The notes: generated by a model from the sequence alone, not told the origin. DNA of 64,000 bases from Mycobacterium sp. M26 (GCF_001494595.1 NZ_LN929907.1:1183468-1247467); one strand, 5' to 3'; counted from the first letter of the stretch, positions 8,874 to 18,484 are shown. Numbers and translations are program-made.

Positions 8874-9335
8874 GTGTTGAATGATCTGGTGTCCGAACAA
8901 CGCGTCGTCAGCGCCAGCCGAGAGATCGCCGCCCCCGCGGCCCGGATTTTCGACCTCATCGCCGATCCGGCCCAGCAGCCGGCCTGGGACGGCAACGACA
9001 ACCTCGGCCACGCCCCGGCCGGTCAGCGCGTCCGTGCCGAGGGTGAGGTCTTCACCATGACGCTCAACCACGGCGCGGTCCGGGAGAACCGGGTGGTCGA
9101 GTTCACCGAGGGCCGGCTGATCGCCTGGCAACCGTCCGAAGTGGGCACGCCACCGCCGGGCCATCTCTGGCGCTGGGAGCTCCAGCCGATCGATGACGGC
9201 CACACCCTGGTCACCCACACCTACGACTGGACCCGGCTCACCGACACCAAGCGGATGGAGCGGGCAAGGGCCACGACCGCCGACCGGCTGCAGGCCTCGA
9301 TCGACCGGCTGGCCGCGATCGCCGAAGGCGCCTAA
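8874..9335 (+). CDS. SRPBCC (START/Bet v1-like) family protein
   Basis: This protein of up to 153 residues has the polyketide-cyclase/dehydrase-type SRPBCC signature: an N-terminal strand VSASREIAAPAARIFDLIADP, then W39DG, a central TxxxGAVxENRVVEF, RLIAWQP, and a C-terminal amphipathic helix. Such proteins bind hydrophobic ligands in a cavity; the ligand here cannot be told. GTG 8874 is taken as start, but GTG 8889 (VSEQRVVSA) is equally likely because the fold begins there. Its stop codon lies inside the left direct repeat of the hairpin element at 9327-9423. Confidence 0.82.
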   Translation: MLNDLVSEQRVVSASREIAAPAARIFDLIADPAQQPAWDGNDNLGHAPAGQRVRAEGEVFTMTLNHGAVRENRVVEFTEGRLIAWQPSEVGTPPPGHLWRWELQPIDDGHTLVTHTYDWTRLTDTKRMERARATTADRLQASIDRLAAIAEGA

Positions 9336-9423
9336 CGCCGAGTTGACCGCGAGTGTGCGATGTCGTTCGCAACACGCCGGTTCCGGCGGATGAGGACGCA
9401 CACTCGCGACGGCGCCTAACGCC
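9327..9423. repeat. MITE-like hairpin element bracketed by 13-bp direct repeats
   Basis: GGCGCCTAACGCC occurs exactly at 9327-9339 and again at 9411-9423. Between them lie 71 bases with inner inverted arms CGCGAGTGTGCG (9348-9359) and CGCACACTCGCG (9397-9408), a perfect 12-bp stem, and a second small stem CGCCGG-TT-CCGGCG (9375-9388). The outer direct repeats look like a target-site duplication. The element lies between two convergent genes and covers both stop codons, so its hairpin may also end transcription, although no T-tract follows. Confidence 0.65.
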
Positions 9424-11626
9424 CCGCGGCGAACTCCCGCAACGACTCCACCTGCGCCGGATCCAGCGAGGGCCGCACGGTCTGCCTGGCCTTGGCCACA
9501 TCGTCGGCGGTGACGTCGGCCGCGTCGATCGAGCGGCGCATCGCGGTCAGCGCCGCCTCACGCAGCAGTGCCACACAATCGGCGGCGCTGTAACCGTCCA
9601 GTTCGCCTGCCAGTGCCTCGAGGTCCACCTCCGGGGACAACGGCACCGACTTACCGGCGGTGCGCAGAATCTCCTTGCGCGCCTCGGCATCCGGCGGCTC
9701 GACGAACACCAGCTTCTCCAGCCGGCCCGGCCGCAGCAGGGCGGGGTCGATCAGGTCCGGACGGTTGGTGGCCCCGAGCACGACGACGTCGCGCAGCGGT
9801 TCGATCCCGTCGAGTTCGGTCAGCAGCGCGGCGACCACCCGGTCGGTCACCCCGGAGTCGAAGCTCTGCCCGCGCCGCGGTGCCAGTGCGTCGATCTCGT
9901 CGAGGAACACCAGCGAGGGTGCGGAATCCCGTGCCCGCCTGAACAGTTCGCGGACCGCCTTCTCCGACGAGCCCACCCACTTGTCCATCAGCTCGGCGCC
10001 CTTGACGGCGTGCACGCTGAGCCGGCCGGAGCTGGCCAGTGCGCGCACCACGAACGTCTTTCCGCACCCCGGCGGGCCATAGAGCAGAACGCCTTTCGGC
10101 GGTTCCACACCGAGGCGGGCGAAGGTGTCCGGATGCTGCAGCGGCCACAGCACGGCCTCGGTGAGCGCCTGTTTGGTGGCCACCATGTCGCCGACGTCGT
10201 CGAGTGTTACCGACCCGACGGACACCTCCTCGGTGGCTGACCGGGACAGCGGCCGGATGACGCTGAGCGCACCCTTGAGGTCGTCCTGGACCAGCGCCGG
10301 TGGCTTGCCGTCCTCGCTGGCCCGCGCCGCCGCCCGCAGCGCGGCCTCGCGCACCAGGGCGGCCAGGTCGGCTCGTACGAAACCCGGTGAGCGGTCAGCG
10401 ATCTCGTCGAGGTTGAGGTCCTCGGCGGGGACGTCGCGTAGCAGCACCTCCAGCAGTGCCTTGCGGGTGGCCCCGTCGGGCAGGCTCAGGCCGAGTTCGC
10501 GGTCGCACAGGTCCGGTGCCCGCAGCCTGGCATCGAGGGCATCGGGCTGTTGGGAGGTGGCGACCAGGGCCACCCCCGGGGCGGCGACGGCCTTGCGCAA
10601 CTCGGCGAGGATCATCGTGGCGACCGGTTCGGGCGGACTGGGCAGCAGTGCGTCGATGTCGGTGACCAGCAGCACGCCGCCGCCGTCGCAGACCGTGGCC
10701 ACTGCCTCGGCCACCGCGCGCTGGCGATCGGGGGCGGCCAGCGCACCGGTATCGGGGCCGTCGAGTTCCACCAGTCGGCGGCCCGCGCAGACCGCACGCA
10801 CCAGCGTCGCCTTGCCGACACCGGCCGGCCCGGTGATCAAGACACCCAGATTCGGCTTGGCGCCAAGCTTTTCCAGCAGGGCGGGCTCGTCGAGGGCGAG
10901 CTTGAGCCATTCGGTGAGCCGGCCGGCCTGGACGTGCTGGCCCTTGAGGTCGTCCATCGACACCGGCGGCGCCTCGGGCCACACCATCGGCGGGCTCACT
11001 GCGGCGCCGTGGCCCGCGGGCGGCGCTGACGGGGTCACACCGTCACCCCAGGTGACCGACGAATTCGGTTGCACGCTCACCGGTCCGGCCGGATCGGTGC
11101 CGGTGACCGTCAGCAGCTCCGAGGTCCAGGTGATGCCCACCGAGGACGCCAGTGCCGAACTGGCCTCCGACGTCGACGTGCCAGGTCCCAGGTCGCGGGG
11201 CAGCAGTGAGACGGTGTCACCCACCGTCATCACCTTGCCCAGCAAGGCTTGCCGCAGCGTGGCCGACGACACCGACTGGGTGGCCAGCGTCGACCCGCGC
11301 AACGTCACCGAGCGCGCGCCGTACACCGTCACCGCCGATACCAGCACGGTGGTGTTCTCCCGCAGGCCCGCGTTGGACAGCGTGACGTCGTCGAGCAGGG
11401 CGGTGCCGGCCGGGGTGTCCGCCGGCGCGATCCCGGCGACCGCCGCCGTGGTGCGAGAACCAGTGAGCGACACCGCATCCCACTCCCGGATGCCCAAGGC
11501 CGCAATCGCTTCCGGATGAAGCCGCACGACTCCGCGACGGGAATCGAGCGCCGAGGTGTTCAGCCGTGCGGTCAGGGCCAGGCTGGAGGCCGGCGGCGGC
11601 GGGCCCGCCACATCGAGATCGGACAT
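9416..11626 (-). CDS. CDC48/p97-like tandem AAA ATPase
   Basis: This 736-residue protein is the mycobacterial CDC48-like ATPase (Rv0435c position). Residues 1-190 form an N-domain of double-psi barrel type (DSRRGVVRLHPEAI onwards). The first AAA module is degenerate: GPAGVGKA at 266-273 lacks the Ser/Thr after Lys, and Walker B reads LLVTDID instead of LxxLDEID. The second module is intact, with GPPGCGKT at 517-524, pore loop MDKWVGSSE at 548-556, LVFLDEID at 572-579 and GATNRPD sensor 1. It probably unfolds or remodels proteins. It heads the conserved pssA-psd-moeA block and converges with the SRPBCC gene. Confidence 0.92.
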   Translation of the reverse strand: MSDLDVAGPPPPASSLALTARLNTSALDSRRGVVRLHPEAIAALGIREWDAVSLTGSRTTAAVAGIAPADTPAGTALLDDVTLSNAGLRENTTVLVSAVTVYGARSVTLRGSTLATQSVSSATLRQALLGKVMTVGDTVSLLPRDLGPGTSTSEASSALASSVGITWTSELLTVTGTDPAGPVSVQPNSSVTWGDGVTPSAPPAGHGAAVSPPMVWPEAPPVSMDDLKGQHVQAGRLTEWLKLALDEPALLEKLGAKPNLGVLITGPAGVGKATLVRAVCAGRRLVELDGPDTGALAAPDRQRAVAEAVATVCDGGGVLLVTDIDALLPSPPEPVATMILAELRKAVAAPGVALVATSQQPDALDARLRAPDLCDRELGLSLPDGATRKALLEVLLRDVPAEDLNLDEIADRSPGFVRADLAALVREAALRAAARASEDGKPPALVQDDLKGALSVIRPLSRSATEEVSVGSVTLDDVGDMVATKQALTEAVLWPLQHPDTFARLGVEPPKGVLLYGPPGCGKTFVVRALASSGRLSVHAVKGAELMDKWVGSSEKAVRELFRRARDSAPSLVFLDEIDALAPRRGQSFDSGVTDRVVAALLTELDGIEPLRDVVVLGATNRPDLIDPALLRPGRLEKLVFVEPPDAEARKEILRTAGKSVPLSPEVDLEALAGELDGYSAADCVALLREAALTAMRRSIDAADVTADDVAKARQTVRPSLDPAQVESLREFAAGR

Positions 11627-11629
11627 CGC

Positions 11630-12475
11630 TTAATCACCCGGCCTGCGGAGACGAAGCCGCGCCATGGAGCGGCGGTTGTTGGGTTGGCGACGGCTCGCGC
11701 GCCGTGCCGCACGCCGCTGCTTGGGGGCGTCGTTCCACGCCTCCGGCCGAGCGGCGACCCAGCGTTGGCTGTAGACCGTGAACGGGATGATGCACAGATA
11801 ACCGACGATGATCAGCAGCACCAGGATGTAGGGGAACAGCAACAATGCCGCTGCTGCGGCCGCGATCAGGATCAGCAGGATGGGTGCGGCATTGGGCGGC
11901 ATCGACACCGCTTTCAGGGCGAGGGTCGGAACCCGGCTGATCAGCAGGGCGGCGTTGGCGGCGAACCAGAAGCAGACAAACCACGTCGAGGTCCACCAGC
12001 CCTGCCCGAACTGCAGCATGGCGGCCAACGGCCCGATGACGCCGACCGCGCCGCACGGGGCAGGCATACCGGTGAAGTACTGACGGGTGTAGGCGGGCCG
12101 GGTGTCGTCGTCGAGCAACGCGTTGAACCGTGCGAGCCGCAGCACGATGCAGACGGCGTAGAGCAGAGCGAAGATCCAGCCCACCGGCGACGTGGGCACC
12201 AACGTCACGTAGACCACCAGAGCCGGCGCGACACCGAAGTTCACCGCGTCGGCCAGCGAGTCGATCTCGGCGCCCATTCGCGACTGGGCGTCCAGGGCGC
12301 GCGCAATACCACCGTCGATACCGTCGAGCACCGCCGCAGCACCGATCAGGGCGAGGGCGATGTGCGGGCGGTCGTCCAGCGCGAACTTGATGGAGGTAAG
12401 CCCCGCGCAAATCGCCAATACCGTGGTGGCACTGGGCAGAATGCGCATCGCTGACGGACGCCCGGCCCTGGTCAC
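11630..12475 (-). CDS. pssA: CDP-diacylglycerol-serine O-phosphatidyltransferase
   Basis: The enzyme makes phosphatidylserine from CDP-diacylglycerol and serine in the membrane. The full CDP-alcohol phosphotransferase motif is present: D51xxD54G55xxA58R59, G68, D72, D76. Several hydrophobic helices follow, and the C-terminal 35 residues are strongly basic. At 281 residues the length is normal. Its start overlaps the stop of psd by four bases, so product and next-step enzyme are made together: Psd decarboxylates phosphatidylserine to phosphatidylethanolamine. Confidence 0.95.
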   Translation of the reverse strand: MTRAGRPSAMRILPSATTVLAICAGLTSIKFALDDRPHIALALIGAAAVLDGIDGGIARALDAQSRMGAEIDSLADAVNFGVAPALVVYVTLVPTSPVGWIFALLYAVCIVLRLARFNALLDDDTRPAYTRQYFTGMPAPCGAVGVIGPLAAMLQFGQGWWTSTWFVCFWFAANAALLISRVPTLALKAVSMPPNAAPILLILIAAAAAALLLFPYILVLLIIVGYLCIIPFTVYSQRWVAARPEAWNDAPKQRRAARRASRRQPNNRRSMARLRLRRPGD

Positions 12476-13185
12476 GGCAGCGTAGCCAATACCGTCTCGC
12501 CCGCCAGCGTCCGCTGGCCGGGCTCGACCAGAATCTGGGAGCCTGCGGGCAGATAGGTGTCCAGGCGCGACCCGAACCGGATCAGCCCGTAGGTGTCGCC
12601 GATAGCGACCTTGTCTCCGGCGTGCACGTCGCAGATGATGCGACGCGCCAACAGCCCGGCGATCTGTACGACCACCACGTTCTGTCCTTCCGGCGTCCGG
12701 ATCAGCACACTGTTGCGTTCATTGTCCGCACTGGCCGCCGCCAGATCAGCCGAATGGAAGCTGCCCGGCCGGTATTGCACGTCGACGACCTCGCCGCCGA
12801 CAGGTGTGCGCTGTACGTGGGCGTCCAGCAGCGACAGGAAGATGCTCACTCGGGGTACCGGACCGGCGGGCAGGCCCAGCTCGGCCGGCGGTTCGGCTTC
12901 TTCCACCAGGCAGATCAGCCCGTCAGCGGGTGCGACGACCACACCGGCCCGGGTCGGTGGCGTGCGCGGGGGATGCCGGAAGAACCCGGCGTTGGCCGCG
13001 GCGGCAGCCAGGCCGGCGCGGCGCACCCATCGCTTCTTGCGGCCCAGAGCGGCAACCGCCAGGCCGGCCGAAATGAACGGCAGACCGGCGGGGTGGACCG
13101 GCGGAACCGAGGAGCGCACCAGCGCGACCAGCCGCTGCGGGCCGGACTTCATGTTGTCTTCCGCTGTGCGGGGGCGTCTGGCCAT
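12472..13185 (-). CDS. psd: Phosphatidylserine decarboxylase proenzyme, PSD-A type
   Basis: This 237-residue protein converts phosphatidylserine to phosphatidylethanolamine. The self-cleavage site is FGS at 204-206, where Ser206 should become the pyruvoyl group. Asp88 (APADG) and His123 (DAHVQR) match the catalytic Asp-His of the family. Two hydrophobic stretches lie near residues 30-65, anchoring it to the membrane. A downstream ATG at residue 12 ([12 protein letters not shown]) is an alternative start. It overlaps pssA by four bases and follows moeA by 24. Confidence 0.94.
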   Translation of the reverse strand: MARRPRTAEDNMKSGPQRLVALVRSSVPPVHPAGLPFISAGLAVAALGRKKRWVRRAGLAAAAANAGFFRHPPRTPPTRAGVVVAPADGLICLVEEAEPPAELGLPAGPVPRVSIFLSLLDAHVQRTPVGGEVVDVQYRPGSFHSADLAAASADNERNSVLIRTPEGQNVVVVQIAGLLARRIICDVHAGDKVAIGDTYGLIRFGSRLDTYLPAGSQILVEPGQRTLAGETVLATLP

Positions 13186-13209
13186 CGGCGTGATTCTACG
13201 TGTGGACGG

Positions 13210-14406
13210 CTACGAAAGGTCCCACAGCTGCACCTGCTCGCCGGCAGCCATCTCGGTGACGTCCTCAGCGATCTCCAGCAGGCAGTTCGCCGAGGCCAGC
13301 CAGCGCAGGTGGTGCGAGGCAGGTGGACCGTAGGTGGTCACGGTGCCGGTCGCCGCGTCGTACACGCCGCGGCGGAACTGCCGCTTACCGTTCGGCGAAG
13401 TCAGCCCCTCGGTCAGGACGGCGCTGCGCAGCGGCCGGTGCGGATTGGGCAGACCCATGGCCGCCCGCAGTGCGGGGCGGACGAACACCTCGAAGGACAC
13501 CAGGGCGCTGACCGGATTGCCGGGCAGCGTGATGATCGGCGTGCCGTGTAACCGTCCCGCACCCTGCGGCATGCCGGGCTGCATGGCCACCTTCACGAAC
13601 TCGACGCCACCTCCCCCGAAGGCATCCTTGACCACCTCGTAGGCACCGGCGCTGACCCCGCCGGAGGTGATGATCAGATCAGCTTGCCCGGCATAACCCT
13701 CGAGCACGGTGCTGAACTGGTTGACGTCATCGCTGGAGGTGGGGGTGGCGATCACCTCGCCGCCCGCCTCACGGACCGCGGCGGCCAGCATGATCGCATT
13801 GGACTCGTAGATCTGCCCGGGCTTGAGTTCGGTGCCCGCCGAGACCAGTTCGGAGCCGGTGGACATCACCAGCACTCGCTGCCGCGGCAGCACGGTCAGC
13901 TGGCCCAGGCCCAGTGCGGCCGCCAATCCCAACGCGGCGGGGGTGACGACGTGACCGGCGCGCAGCACCGTCGTCCCCGCCGCCACGTCCTCACCGGCCA
14001 GCCGGATGTGCTGACCGTCCTTGGCGGACGTCCGGATCTCGACGGTCTCGGTACCGCCGTCGGTCAGCTCCACCGCGACCACGGCGGTGGCACCGGTGGG
14101 CACCGGCGCCCCGGTCATGATGCGGTGCGCGGTGCCCGGCACCAGCGTCAGCGGATCGGTGCGACCGGCCGGAATATCCTCGGCGACAGGCAGTTTCACG
14201 GGGTTCTTGGCGTCGGCGCCGGCGATGTCCTCGGCGCGCACGGCATAGCCGTCCATCGCGGAGTTGTCGAAGACCGGCAAGGACAGCGGGGCGGCGACGT
14301 CACCGGAGAGCACCCGGCCCTCGGCCTCGGCCAGCCCGACGGTGACCGGTCGCCCGGCCGCGATGAGCTCGGCGACGACTCGCTGATGTTCTTCGACGGT
14401 GCGCAT
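13210..14406 (-). CDS. moeA: Molybdopterin molybdotransferase MoeA
   Basis: MoeA inserts molybdate into adenylylated molybdopterin. ATG 14406 begins MRTVEEHQRVVAEL, giving 398 residues; the same frame stays open upstream to 15357, but that part is antisense-frame noise inside the SDR gene. Visible motifs are DNSAMDGYAV (47-56), the MPT-binding [17 protein letters not shown] and ITLPGNPVS. The start overlaps the SDR stop by one base (TGATG). By position it equals the moeA2 locus of M. tuberculosis. Confidence 0.94.
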   Translation of the reverse strand: MRTVEEHQRVVAELIAAGRPVTVGLAEAEGRVLSGDVAAPLSLPVFDNSAMDGYAVRAEDIAGADAKNPVKLPVAEDIPAGRTDPLTLVPGTAHRIMTGAPVPTGATAVVAVELTDGGTETVEIRTSAKDGQHIRLAGEDVAAGTTVLRAGHVVTPAALGLAAALGLGQLTVLPRQRVLVMSTGSELVSAGTELKPGQIYESNAIMLAAAVREAGGEVIATPTSSDDVNQFSTVLEGYAGQADLIITSGGVSAGAYEVVKDAFGGGGVEFVKVAMQPGMPQGAGRLHGTPIITLPGNPVSALVSFEVFVRPALRAAMGLPNPHRPLRSAVLTEGLTSPNGKRQFRRGVYDAATGTVTTYGPPASHHLRWLASANCLLEIAEDVTEMAAGEQVQLWDLS

Positions 14407-15326
14407 CAGATCGGGAACCTCACTCCGGTGAGCTCTGCGGACACCGCCCACAGCCGGCGCTGCAGATCGACATCGTGGGACTGGGTGCTGGACTGCACGA
14501 CGACGGGGTAGCCGCGCCGCTCCCCGGAGCCATCCGGGCCGTAGTACTGACCGCCGCTGACGGCCGGGTCGGTAGCGGCGCGCAGCAGCGTCAGCGCACC
14601 CATGGCGGCGCTCTGCAGGATCATCGGACCGATCAGCCGGGTGGCCGGTTGCAGCAGCGTCGGCAGGTTGCGGCCCAGCTCGGTGTAGGAGACTCCGGGG
14701 TGTGCCGCGACCGCGATCGTGTCGGAGGCCGCCTGCTGGAGCCGGCGCTGCAGTTCGTAGGTGAACAGCAGGTTGGCCAGCTTGGAGCGGGCGTAGGCGG
14801 GGATGCGGCTGTAGCGGCGGGTCGACTGCAGATCGTCGAAGTCGATGTCGGCCAGTGTGCCGTGAGCCAGGCTGGACACCGTCACCACCCGCGAGTCCGG
14901 GGCGGCCAGCACGCTGTCGAGCAGCAGCCCGGTGAACGCGAAGTGGCCCAGATGGTTGGTGCCGAACTGGAGCTCGAAGCCGTCCCGGGTGGTCTGCTTG
15001 GAGGTCCACGCCACGCCGGCGTTGTTGATCAGTACATCGATGCGCGGATAGTCCGACCGCAGCGCGCCGGCGGCGGCGCGTACGGACTCCAGCGAGGTGA
15101 GGTCCAGCTGCTGCAGAGCCACGTCGGCACCCGGGCTGGCCGCCAGGATCTGGTCGCGCGCCGCGCGGCCCTTGTCGAGATTGCGCACCGCCATCACGAT
15201 TTTCGCGCCTCGGCCGGCCAGCACGGTGGCGGTCTCGAAACCGATCCCGCTGTTGGCGCCGGTGATCACCACGACGCGCCCCTGCTGCTCGGGAACGTCG
15301 GCCGCGGTCCATCTGCTGCCGGTCAT
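14406..15326 (-). CDS. Short-chain dehydrogenase/reductase, retinol-dehydrogenase-like
   Basis: This 306-residue SDR has the NAD(P) motif TGANSGIG at 22-29, NNAGV near 97, the catalytic Ser in VTVSSLAHG and YARSK (Tyr-x-x-x-Lys) near residue 175. The R after the second strand (AVRNLDKG) suggests NADP. It is the first gene of the moeA transcription unit. A paralogue with the same layout lies at 18485-19393, including the same WTAAD(V/I)P start. The substrate is unknown. Confidence 0.9.
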   Translation of the reverse strand: MTGSRWTAADVPEQQGRVVVITGANSGIGFETATVLAGRGAKIVMAVRNLDKGRAARDQILAASPGADVALQQLDLTSLESVRAAAGALRSDYPRIDVLINNAGVAWTSKQTTRDGFELQFGTNHLGHFAFTGLLLDSVLAAPDSRVVTVSSLAHGTLADIDFDDLQSTRRYSRIPAYARSKLANLLFTYELQRRLQQAASDTIAVAAHPGVSYTELGRNLPTLLQPATRLIGPMILQSAAMGALTLLRAATDPAVSGGQYYGPDGSGERRGYPVVVQSSTQSHDVDLQRRLWAVSAELTGVRFPI

Positions 15327-15385
15327 GTGTCAGACGATACGTCGGTCCAACTTGCATCCATGCTGGGGCCGTTTACTGTCGCGGT

Positions 15386-16201
15386 ATGGCGATCGGTGGG
15401 GTGTTGTTCGACATCGACGGCGTCCTGGTCACGTCCTGGGAACCCATTCCCGGTGCGGCCGAGGCCCTGGCGGTGCTCGCTGACCATCAGGTCGCGCGGT
15501 CGTACCTGACCAACACCACCACCCGCACCCGTCAGCAGATCGCCTCGGCGCTGTGCCAGGCGGGGATGGATGTGCGGCCCGACGAGGTGATCACCGCCGC
15601 GGTGCTGACCGCCGACTATGTGCGGGCCAACTATCCCGACGCCCGATGTTTCCTGGTGAACAACGGGCAGATCACCGACGACATGCCGGGCATCGACATC
15701 ATCGACTCGGTGATCTACGACGACGGGGTGGACCCCGGAACGCCCGATGTCATACTGTTGGGCGGGGCGGGGCCGGAGTACAGCCACCGCACGCTGTCGC
15801 GGGTCTACGAGTGGATGGCCCAGGGCGTGCCGGTGGTGGCCATGCATCGCAGCACCGCGTGGAACACCACCGAGGGACTGCGTATCGACACCGGCATGTA
15901 TCTGATCGGGATGGAGCAGACCTCCGGGCGCAAGGCCACCGCGGTGGGTAAGCCGGCGCCGGCCGGGTTCTTGGCCTCCGCCGCCCGGCTCGGAGTGGAC
16001 CCCGATGAGATGTACATGGTCGGCGACGACCTCAACAACGACGTGCTGGCCGCCCAGGTGGTCGGCATGACCGGTGTGCTGGTGCGCACCGGGAAGTTCC
16101 GGCAGGACACGTTGGACCGTTGGGCGGCAGACGAATTCGCCATGCAACCGACCCACGTCGTCGATTCGGTGGCCGACCTGCCCGGGCTGCTGGGCCTTTA
16201 G
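15386..16201 (+). CDS. HAD-IIA family hydrolase (NagD/PGP-like)
   Basis: The 271-residue protein has the HAD nucleophile motif DIDGVL at residues 9-14, motif II TNTT, motif III Lys in KATAVGKPAP and motif IV MVGDDLNNDV. The cap is of the C2 type, as in NagD and 4-nitrophenylphosphatase-like enzymes. Substrates are usually small phosphate esters. A -10-like TACTGT at 15374-15379 ends 6 bases before the ATG, so the mRNA may be leaderless. Its stop overlaps the stop of the convergent helicase gene by four bases. Confidence 0.88.
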   Translation: MAIGGVLFDIDGVLVTSWEPIPGAAEALAVLADHQVARSYLTNTTTRTRQQIASALCQAGMDVRPDEVITAAVLTADYVRANYPDARCFLVNNGQITDDMPGIDIIDSVIYDDGVDPGTPDVILLGGAGPEYSHRTLSRVYEWMAQGVPVVAMHRSTAWNTTEGLRIDTGMYLIGMEQTSGRKATAVGKPAPAGFLASAARLGVDPDEMYMVGDDLNNDVLAAQVVGMTGVLVRTGKFRQDTLDRWAADEFAMQPTHVVDSVADLPGLLGL

Positions 16202-17895
16202 CCGGGCCGCGCGGTCAGACCGCGCACCGCCTCGATGCGGGCCTTGAGCTGATCACGGGTGGCGGCCGCGACCGGCGGCCCGCCACAGATTTGCCGCAAT
16301 TCGTTGTGAATCTGCCCGTGCGTCTTGCCGGTGCGGTGGTGGGCCAGCGATACCAGGGTGTTGAGTTCGCGGCGCAGATCGCGCAGCTGGCCGTGCGTCG
16401 ACGGTCGCGGCACCTCACCGCTGGCCGTCCGCTTGGTCAGCTGTTCTTCTTGCCTGCGCCGCAACAGATCTCGCATCGACTCGGCGTCGAGCAGGCCGGG
16501 GATACCGAGGTAGTCGGCCTCCTCGTCACTGCCCGCCGGGGTCGCGGTACCGAACGACGAGCCGTCGAAGATCACCTGATCCAGTTCGGCATCGGCGCCG
16601 AGGTATTCGATCTTGTTCTCGGTGTCGTCGGGCTCGTCGCGCTTCTGGGCCGCCAGCTCCGCGTCGAGCGGATCATCCTCGGTCTCGCGGTGCGGCTTGC
16701 CCAGCACATGGTTGCGCTGGGCTTCCATCTCACTGGCGAGCAGGAGCAGATTGGGCACCGACGGCAGGAAGATGCAGGCCGTCTCGCCGGGCCGCCGGGA
16801 TCGCACGAACCGGCCGATCGCCTGGGCGAAGAACAGCGGTGTCGAGGCACTGGTCGCGTAGACGCCGACCGCCAGGCGGGGCACGTCCACCCCCTCGGAC
16901 ACCATGCGCACGGCCACCAGCCAGCGGGAGGTGCCGTCGGAGAACTGGGAAATCCGCTCCGAGGAGCCTGGGTCATCGGAGAGCACCAGCGTCGGGGTCT
17001 CGCCGGTGATCTTGAGCAGCAGGTCGGCGTAGGCGCGCGCGGCGGTCTGATCCGAGGCGATGATCATGCCGCCGGCGTCCGGGACGTGCTCGCGAAGACC
17101 GCGCAGCCGGGTGTCGGCGGCGGCGATCACCGCGGGCATCCACTCACCGGCCGGGTTCAGCGCCGTCTTCCACGCGCGCGCCGTCTGCTCCTGGGTCAGC
17201 GGTTCGCCGAGGCGGGCGGCGTGTTCTTCGCCGGCGCTGTCACGCCATCGGGCCTCTCCGGAGTAGGCCATGAACATCACCGGGCGCACCACGCCGTCGG
17301 CCAGCGCCTCGGCGTAGCCGTAGACGTGGTCGGCCTGCGAGCGGGCGAACCCGTCGGGTCCGGTTTCGTAGGTGACGAACGGGATGGCGCTGTCGTCGCT
17401 GCGGAACGGCGTGCCCGTCAGCGACAGCCGGCGGGTGGCGTCGTCGAACGCCTCGCGCATGGCGTCGCCCCAACTCTTGGCGTCACCACCGTGGTGGATC
17501 TCGTCGAAGACGACGAGGGTCTTGCGGTTCTCGGTGCGCACCCGGTGTCGGGTGGGGTGGCTGGCAACCTGCGCATAGGTGACGACGACACCGTGGTAGT
17601 CGCTGGAGGTGCGGGAGTTGGAGTTGGAGAACTTGGGGTCCAGCGCGATGCCGTGCCGGGCGGCGGCTTGAGCCCACTGGATCTTGAGGTGCTCGGTGGG
17701 CACCACGATGGTGACCGTCTCGACGGTGCCCTCGGCCAGAAGTTCGGCGACGATTCGCAGGGCGAAGGTGGTCTTTCCGGCCCCGGGGGTGGCCACGGCG
17801 AGGAAGTCGCGCGGCTTGGCGGTCAGGTATTTCACCATCGCTCGCCGCTGCCAGCCCCGCAAAGCCTGGGTGCTGGGCGCATCCTCTGCCCGCAC
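16198..17895 (-). CDS. DEAD/DEAH-box superfamily 2 helicase
   Basis: I chose GTG 17895 because AAGGAG lies 8 bases before it; a longer frame opens at 17949. The product is about 565 residues. Motif I is ATPGAGKTTFA near residue 36, motif II is VFDEIHH, motif III is LTGTPFRSDD, and motif VI reads QAIGRFVRSRRPG. The layout matches the UvrB/ResIII-type helicases of actinobacteria. The C-terminal 200 residues are charged and of unknown function. DNA or RNA as substrate cannot be decided from sequence. Confidence 0.88.
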   Translation of the reverse strand: MRAEDAPSTQALRGWQRRAMVKYLTAKPRDFLAVATPGAGKTTFALRIVAELLAEGTVETVTIVVPTEHLKIQWAQAAARHGIALDPKFSNSNSRTSSDYHGVVVTYAQVASHPTRHRVRTENRKTLVVFDEIHHGGDAKSWGDAMREAFDDATRRLSLTGTPFRSDDSAIPFVTYETGPDGFARSQADHVYGYAEALADGVVRPVMFMAYSGEARWRDSAGEEHAARLGEPLTQEQTARAWKTALNPAGEWMPAVIAAADTRLRGLREHVPDAGGMIIASDQTAARAYADLLLKITGETPTLVLSDDPGSSERISQFSDGTSRWLVAVRMVSEGVDVPRLAVGVYATSASTPLFFAQAIGRFVRSRRPGETACIFLPSVPNLLLLASEMEAQRNHVLGKPHRETEDDPLDAELAAQKRDEPDDTENKIEYLGADAELDQVIFDGSSFGTATPAGSDEEADYLGIPGLLDAESMRDLLRRRQEEQLTKRTASGEVPRPSTHGQLRDLRRELNTLVSLAHHRTGKTHGQIHNELRQICGGPPVAAATRDQLKARIEAVRGLTARPG

Positions 17896-17970
17896 CCGTG
17901 GGACTCCTTCCTGACCGAGATGGACTCTAGTGCAAGCGGATCCGCCCACGCACCTCGGTGCGGCGTGTCG

Positions 17971-18465
17971 TCAGACGAAGAAGTTGTCGTTGCGGATGAA
18001 GAACTCGCGGCGCTCGTCGTCGGACAGTTCGCTGAGCGTGGCCAGGCCCTCGAAGTAGTACTCGCGCGGCGCGCCCGGAGCAAACACCATCAGAATGGAG
18101 GCCGGTGCGTCAGCCTCGTTGCGGAAGCCGTGGATGCCGCCCGGCGGGACGTAGAGGAAGTCGTTGGGGTTGCCGTCGACCCAGTCGGTCCCGTTGTAGA
18201 GCGAGATGGTGCCCGACAGTACGAAGAACGCCTCGGACACCGCGCGGTGGAAGTGCGGCCCGGGTCCGCCGCCGCGCGGGGCGATCTCGACGCGGTAGAG
18301 ACCGTAGTCGCCGCCGGTGGCCTGCTGGCTGGCGAGGTAGTGGTACTTCACCACGCCGAACGCGTCGTAGTCCGGGGGTTCGTCACCGCGTTTGAGCCAC
18401 GCGCTGACCTCTGGCTCGTCCTCGGTGTAGCGGGGCGGTGGGTAGGGCGGCACGATCAGTGACAC
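17971..18465 (-). CDS. Cupin domain protein
   Basis: A single cupin barrel is visible in this 164-residue protein. Motif 1 is GPHFHRAVSEAFFVLSG near residues 70-86, supplying two His and one Glu for a metal, and motif 2 is the PPGGIHGFRN stretch near 107-116 with the third His. This arrangement is typical of metal-binding cupins that act as dioxygenases or isomerases, or as ligand-binding proteins. No more precise function can be read. It lies between the helicase gene and the SDR, all on the same strand. Confidence 0.82.
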   Translation of the reverse strand: MSLIVPPYPPPRYTEDEPEVSAWLKRGDEPPDYDAFGVVKYHYLASQQATGGDYGLYRVEIAPRGGGPGPHFHRAVSEAFFVLSGTISLYNGTDWVDGNPNDFLYVPPGGIHGFRNEADAPASILMVFAPGAPREYYFEGLATLSELSDDERREFFIRNDNFFV

Positions 18466-18484
18466 CCCACCCAGTCTGCCGCCG

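Noticed and set aside
14407..15357. Extension of the moeA frame through the SDR gene
   Set aside because: The translated part is Arg/Gly-rich and without homology; MoeA starts at 14406 with its own conserved N-terminus.
16120..18462. Long open plus-strand frame of 780 codons
   Set aside because: Antisense to the helicase and cupin genes, which have clear motifs; composition is typical of antisense GC-rich frames.
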